From positions 1 through 38,110 of the IMG/VR virus record IMGVR_UViG_3300009160_000077: a stretch of 38,110 bases of DNA, one strand, 5' to 3'. This document shows positions 35,346 through 38,110 of the stretch, one piece after another; positions within the stretch are counted from its first letter, which is position 1, and the number at the start of each line of letters is the position of its first letter. Under the pieces are notes generated by a model, which did no database searches, had not been told where the DNA came from, and saw only the letters and a program-made list of their open reading frames with translations. Both the position numbers and the translations under genes were made by a program. Source of the stretch: a virus.

Positions 35346-36557
35346 TTAAAAGAAGTCTGGAATTGAATCCAGATCTTCATCATCTTCATCTGAACCAAGA
35401 GCAAGATCTTGCTCCATGTCAAATAAATCATTTTCTGATTTTTCTAATTCTCTAGCTTTTTCTGCATTTGGAATTCTGATCAGAATATCATCTAATGATA
35501 ATTTTTCAGGTTCTGATAAGTCAATCATTTTTGGTGCTTCTTCAATAACTGGTGCTTCAAATGTATTACCTACAGGATCTGTATAAGTAATTATATCTTC
35601 AACATTGTCTTCTAAAGCAAACTCACTTTCTACTTCAGGCTCTTCAATTTCTTCAACAGGTGGAGGGCATACAGCTATTTCTTCTTCATCTTCTTTATTT
35701 GATTCAGAATTTTCTATTAAACTTTCAACAGCTTCAATTGCTTCAATTTCAGCAATTTGATCTAATAAGTTTATTTGATTAGGATCCGTAAATTCCGGCA
35801 CCTCTACTGCTTCTACCGTAGGAACAACAGCTACTCCAGCTTTTGGAAACTTATTCACAGTATCCAAGAAATAGTGAAGAACTCTTTGGTCCTCAATCCA
35901 TGTTCTAGGATGTGAAATCTGAAGAGAAATAGTAACATAGTTATAGAATGCCCATAAACTATCATTGTTTTTATAAACATGACTTGGTCTATCCATCTGA
36001 GAACGGATAATACTAGCTTGCTCTGTAGTTAGGATACTATACTCTGCAAAAAGAATACCTAGCATCTGAGCTTGTTTTCTTCTTGTCATTGTTACTGTTT
36101 CCATGAAAGCTTTATCAGAAACTAATTGAGAGTAATACATGTGTGCATTAGCAATCTGGTCATCAATAGTAGCTTTAGTCTCTACATCTGCAGTTCCCGT
36201 GTGCTTTCTGGTCCATGTTCCAATTTCACCGGATGTCATTACAGTTTCTGTAGCTGTAATATAACCTCCAATCAAACATTTAAACTTAACCTGTTTGTTG
36301 TAACTGTTTGTCCAAGCAAACATCATGTATAATTCAGGGTCTAGATTATAATTTAATCTATAAACTCCTTGAGCAATTTGCCCGTCAGCAGTACATCTGT
36401 ACTCTTCATCTACAATAACAAATCCAGCAGCAGTTAATTGCTGTTTGGAATAATCAATAACAAATTGGTGGCTGATTACTGTATAAGTAGCAGCATGTTG
36501 TGGCAAAGGCACACCAACTAGGTGCGCCATTGTACATTCTTGTATTTTCTTTGGCAT
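35346..36557 (-). CDS. Replication-linked protein with SSB-like acidic tail (403 aa)
   Basis: Residues 1-235 form a folded domain (YRCTADGQIAQGVYRLNY, then a Trp-Thr-Asn segment and SLWAFYNYVT). It vaguely resembles the DUF932 phage/plasmid family; I am not certain of this. Residues about 240-403 are very acidic and Glu-rich and look disordered. The chain ends DLDSIPDFF, much like the DDDIPF tip with which single-stranded DNA-binding proteins recruit partners. The start overlaps the DNA polymerase stop by one base, so the two are probably made together. A single-stranded DNA-binding role is a reasonable inference from the tail and neighbour, but the N-terminal fold is not proven. Confidence 0.55.
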   Translation of the reverse strand: MPKKIQECTMAHLVGVPLPQHAATYTVISHQFVIDYSKQQLTAAGFVIVDEEYRCTADGQIAQGVYRLNYNLDPELYMMFAWTNSYNKQVKFKCLIGGYITATETVMTSGEIGTWTRKHTGTADVETKATIDDQIANAHMYYSQLVSDKAFMETVTMTRRKQAQMLGILFAEYSILTTEQASIIRSQMDRPSHVYKNNDSLWAFYNYVTISLQISHPRTWIEDQRVLHYFLDTVNKFPKAGVAVVPTVEAVEVPEFTDPNQINLLDQIAEIEAIEAVESLIENSESNKEDEEEIAVCPPPVEEIEEPEVESEFALEDNVEDIITYTDPVGNTFEAPVIEEAPKMIDLSEPEKLSLDDILIRIPNAEKARELEKSENDLFDMEQDLALGSDEDDEDLDSIPDFF

Positions 36558-38110
36558 TAGAATAAACTTAATTGGTTTGTGACTTGTTCAAGAGAATGAA
36601 TCTCTTTCTTAATCTTTTGTAAATAGAAATCATTATGGATTAAATATTCCTCAAAAGGTTTTTCTACATAGTTTATGAATACTGTTTGCATCCATGGTCC
36701 GGCCTCAACCTGAATCTCTCTGTTGTCAGAAAGATTGGTCTTAATAATTTTACTACCTGTCTTAGATATATAATACCTAAGAGTATGTTGGAGCTCATCT
36801 TTTACATAAGATCCCATTTCAACATGGTGCTCTACAAACTTCCAATTACCTTTAATCTTTACTCCTCCACAATAATCAAAGATGTCTTGATTTTGTTGCA
36901 GATAATTTTCTGGTTCAATACCAAATACAAAATGATAATAAATTGCTTTAGGAATGATCAAAAATGATCTGTTTTTGTGCAGAGCTAAATTATTAAACTC
37001 AAATCTACCTTTTGCTTTTACATTAGCATAATAAAATTTACCATCTCTTTCTTCAAATACATCATAAGATTGTTCCTTCTTGAGCTTATCATAGACATCT
37101 TTAGGAACCTCAGACAATTCATTGACAGCAATATAGTTATTTACATCTCCCAGTACTATTTTTTGATAAGTACCATGCTCTAATTTAAGCTGTGTTAGCT
37201 TTTCCCATCTCTCACAAATTTCCATATACCTATCATAGTACTTTCTTGGTATAAGAGTTTCCAAACCATCTGTATTTTGCATAAGCGGCATAACATCTGG
37301 AATCTCTTCACAAATCATTTCATGAAGCATCATCAAACTCAATTGACCATTGATAGTAATCCTCATTGTAAACTCAGGATCATATAGAAAACTATTAGCA
37401 TCATTACTCAAACCATAAGTTGAGTTAAGAATAATCTTATACACATAGTTTTTAGGATCTTTCTTACTAATCTTTTTTCTCTCATCAAAGAACCATTCAT
37501 ACAGCTCACAAAATTCTGCTTTAGGAAGATGAGCTGGTGCCCATTTATTTCTGATAGCAAGATTAGGATAGTAACTTACAACATCTGAAGAAAGAATTAC
37601 CATCTCTTCATCAGATTCATAAATACCTGTTGTCCTAGCTCCATGTACACCACCTAGACCAAAGTCTGTCTTCACGCCTTTATACTGCACAGAATATTTA
37701 AACCCTCCTTTTGTGTTATCTGGATACACAACAATATCATTGAACTTATCTAATAAATTCTGAAAGGTTGCTGTCTTAAATTTTGTATAAGGAAGAATAA
37801 TATCCTTTACTCTAATCTCAGTTCTATAAGTTCTAAGCTGTTTAAGGTCATACTTCTTATAACCTGTTTGTTTACTCAAAAAATATAAAAACAACTCTTT
37901 GGAAATTCTTGGCTCAGATGCACTATAAAGATCAATACCATACTCTTGGGTCAAAGTCCTTCTTAAATCAATCTGACTCTTGCTTAAGTACATTATTTGC
38001 TTAGTAGACTTAACATCATTAATGCAATAAGTAATAACTTGGTTGATTTGATAATCTTCAATTTCAGTAGTATGATGAATAGGCATGTCCTGGATATTCT
38101 CCCAGTTCAT
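36557..38110 (-). CDS. Family B DNA polymerase (N-terminus cut by window edge)
   Basis: This is the replicative polymerase. The visible part begins in the 3'-5' exonuclease domain at Exo III (YCINDV, the Tyr-x3-Asp motif). Exo I and II must lie beyond 38110, so the Met at the edge is not the true start. Polymerase motif A is SSDVVSYYPNLA (near 37563-37595), motif B is KIILNSTYG (near 37411-37440), and motif C is MQNTDGLET (near 37265-37285). Motif C has Asn in place of the first Asp of the usual DTD; the second, more important Asp is kept. Thumb sequence follows to the stop. The downstream 403-aa gene overlaps by one base. Confidence 0.93.
   Translation of the reverse strand: MNWENIQDMPIHHTTEIEDYQINQVITYCINDVKSTKQIMYLSKSQIDLRRTLTQEYGIDLYSASEPRISKELFLYFLSKQTGYKKYDLKQLRTYRTEIRVKDIILPYTKFKTATFQNLLDKFNDIVVYPDNTKGGFKYSVQYKGVKTDFGLGGVHGARTTGIYESDEEMVILSSDVVSYYPNLAIRNKWAPAHLPKAEFCELYEWFFDERKKISKKDPKNYVYKIILNSTYGLSNDANSFLYDPEFTMRITINGQLSLMMLHEMICEEIPDVMPLMQNTDGLETLIPRKYYDRYMEICERWEKLTQLKLEHGTYQKIVLGDVNNYIAVNELSEVPKDVYDKLKKEQSYDVFEERDGKFYYANVKAKGRFEFNNLALHKNRSFLIIPKAIYYHFVFGIEPENYLQQNQDIFDYCGGVKIKGNWKFVEHHVEMGSYVKDELQHTLRYYISKTGSKIIKTNLSDNREIQVEAGPWMQTVFINYVEKPFEEYLIHNDFYLQKIKKEIHSLEQVTNQLSLF

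Noticed and set aside
1-38110. Reassignment of TAG or TGA, known in some crAss-like phages
   Set aside because: The large genes read through without internal TAG or TGA, the 66-aa gene ends in TAG next to a terminator, and the MazG-like gene ends in TGA overlapping the next start.
1-38110. tRNA genes, CRISPR arrays, insertion sequences, attachment sites
   Set aside because: I saw no cloverleaf ends, regular spaced repeats, transposase or integrase motifs; nearly all bases are coding.

Overview
The window looks like part of a tailed phage genome of the crAss-like group (Crassvirales), whose hosts are Bacteroidota. The evidence is a run of very large virion-type genes on the + strand, one carrying the DFDID catalytic motif of the single-chain phage RNA polymerases of this group. 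The window also has AT-rich DNA, almost no Shine-Dalgarno sequences, and a replication block on the opposite strand that includes a family B DNA polymerase. No cellular gene, tRNA, CRISPR array or integrase is visible. TAA, TAG and TGA are all used as stops, so the standard code fits.

Bases 1-33776 (+ strand) form the late or virion block. It opens with the C-terminal part of a probable tail muzzle protein. Three Gly-Gly-rich cargo-type proteins follow (497, 676 and 965 aa), then a free-standing GIY-YIG homing endonuclease and a 1077-aa conserved virion-type protein. Three giant genes close the block: 1979 aa with a PD-(D/E)XK nuclease domain, 3275 aa with a zincin motif plus the RNA polymerase active site, and 2093 aa with two zincin motifs, a LysM domain and hydrophobic C-terminal segments. 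The giant genes share one reading frame and are separated only by a TAA stop and one codon, with near-identical junctions. A reasonable inference is that they are packaged in the virion and ejected to cross the envelope and transcribe the first phage genes.

Bases 33777-33818 separate the convergent blocks and hold a hairpin terminator. Bases 33819-35258 (- strand) are a compact set of small genes: a 50-aa lipoprotein, a 59-aa protein, a 172-aa helical protein, a MazG-like nucleotide pyrophosphatase and a 66-aa protein. A second terminator, apparently overlapping a Bacteroidota-type promoter, separates this set from 35346-38110 (- strand). That last stretch holds a 403-aa protein with an SSB-like acidic tail and a family B DNA polymerase cut by the window edge.

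The least expected signals are the in-frame giant trio with duplicated junctions, a 19-residue tail motif shared by neighbouring cargo proteins, a two-box element in both larger gaps of the late block, and an endonuclease whose first residues copy those of the next gene.
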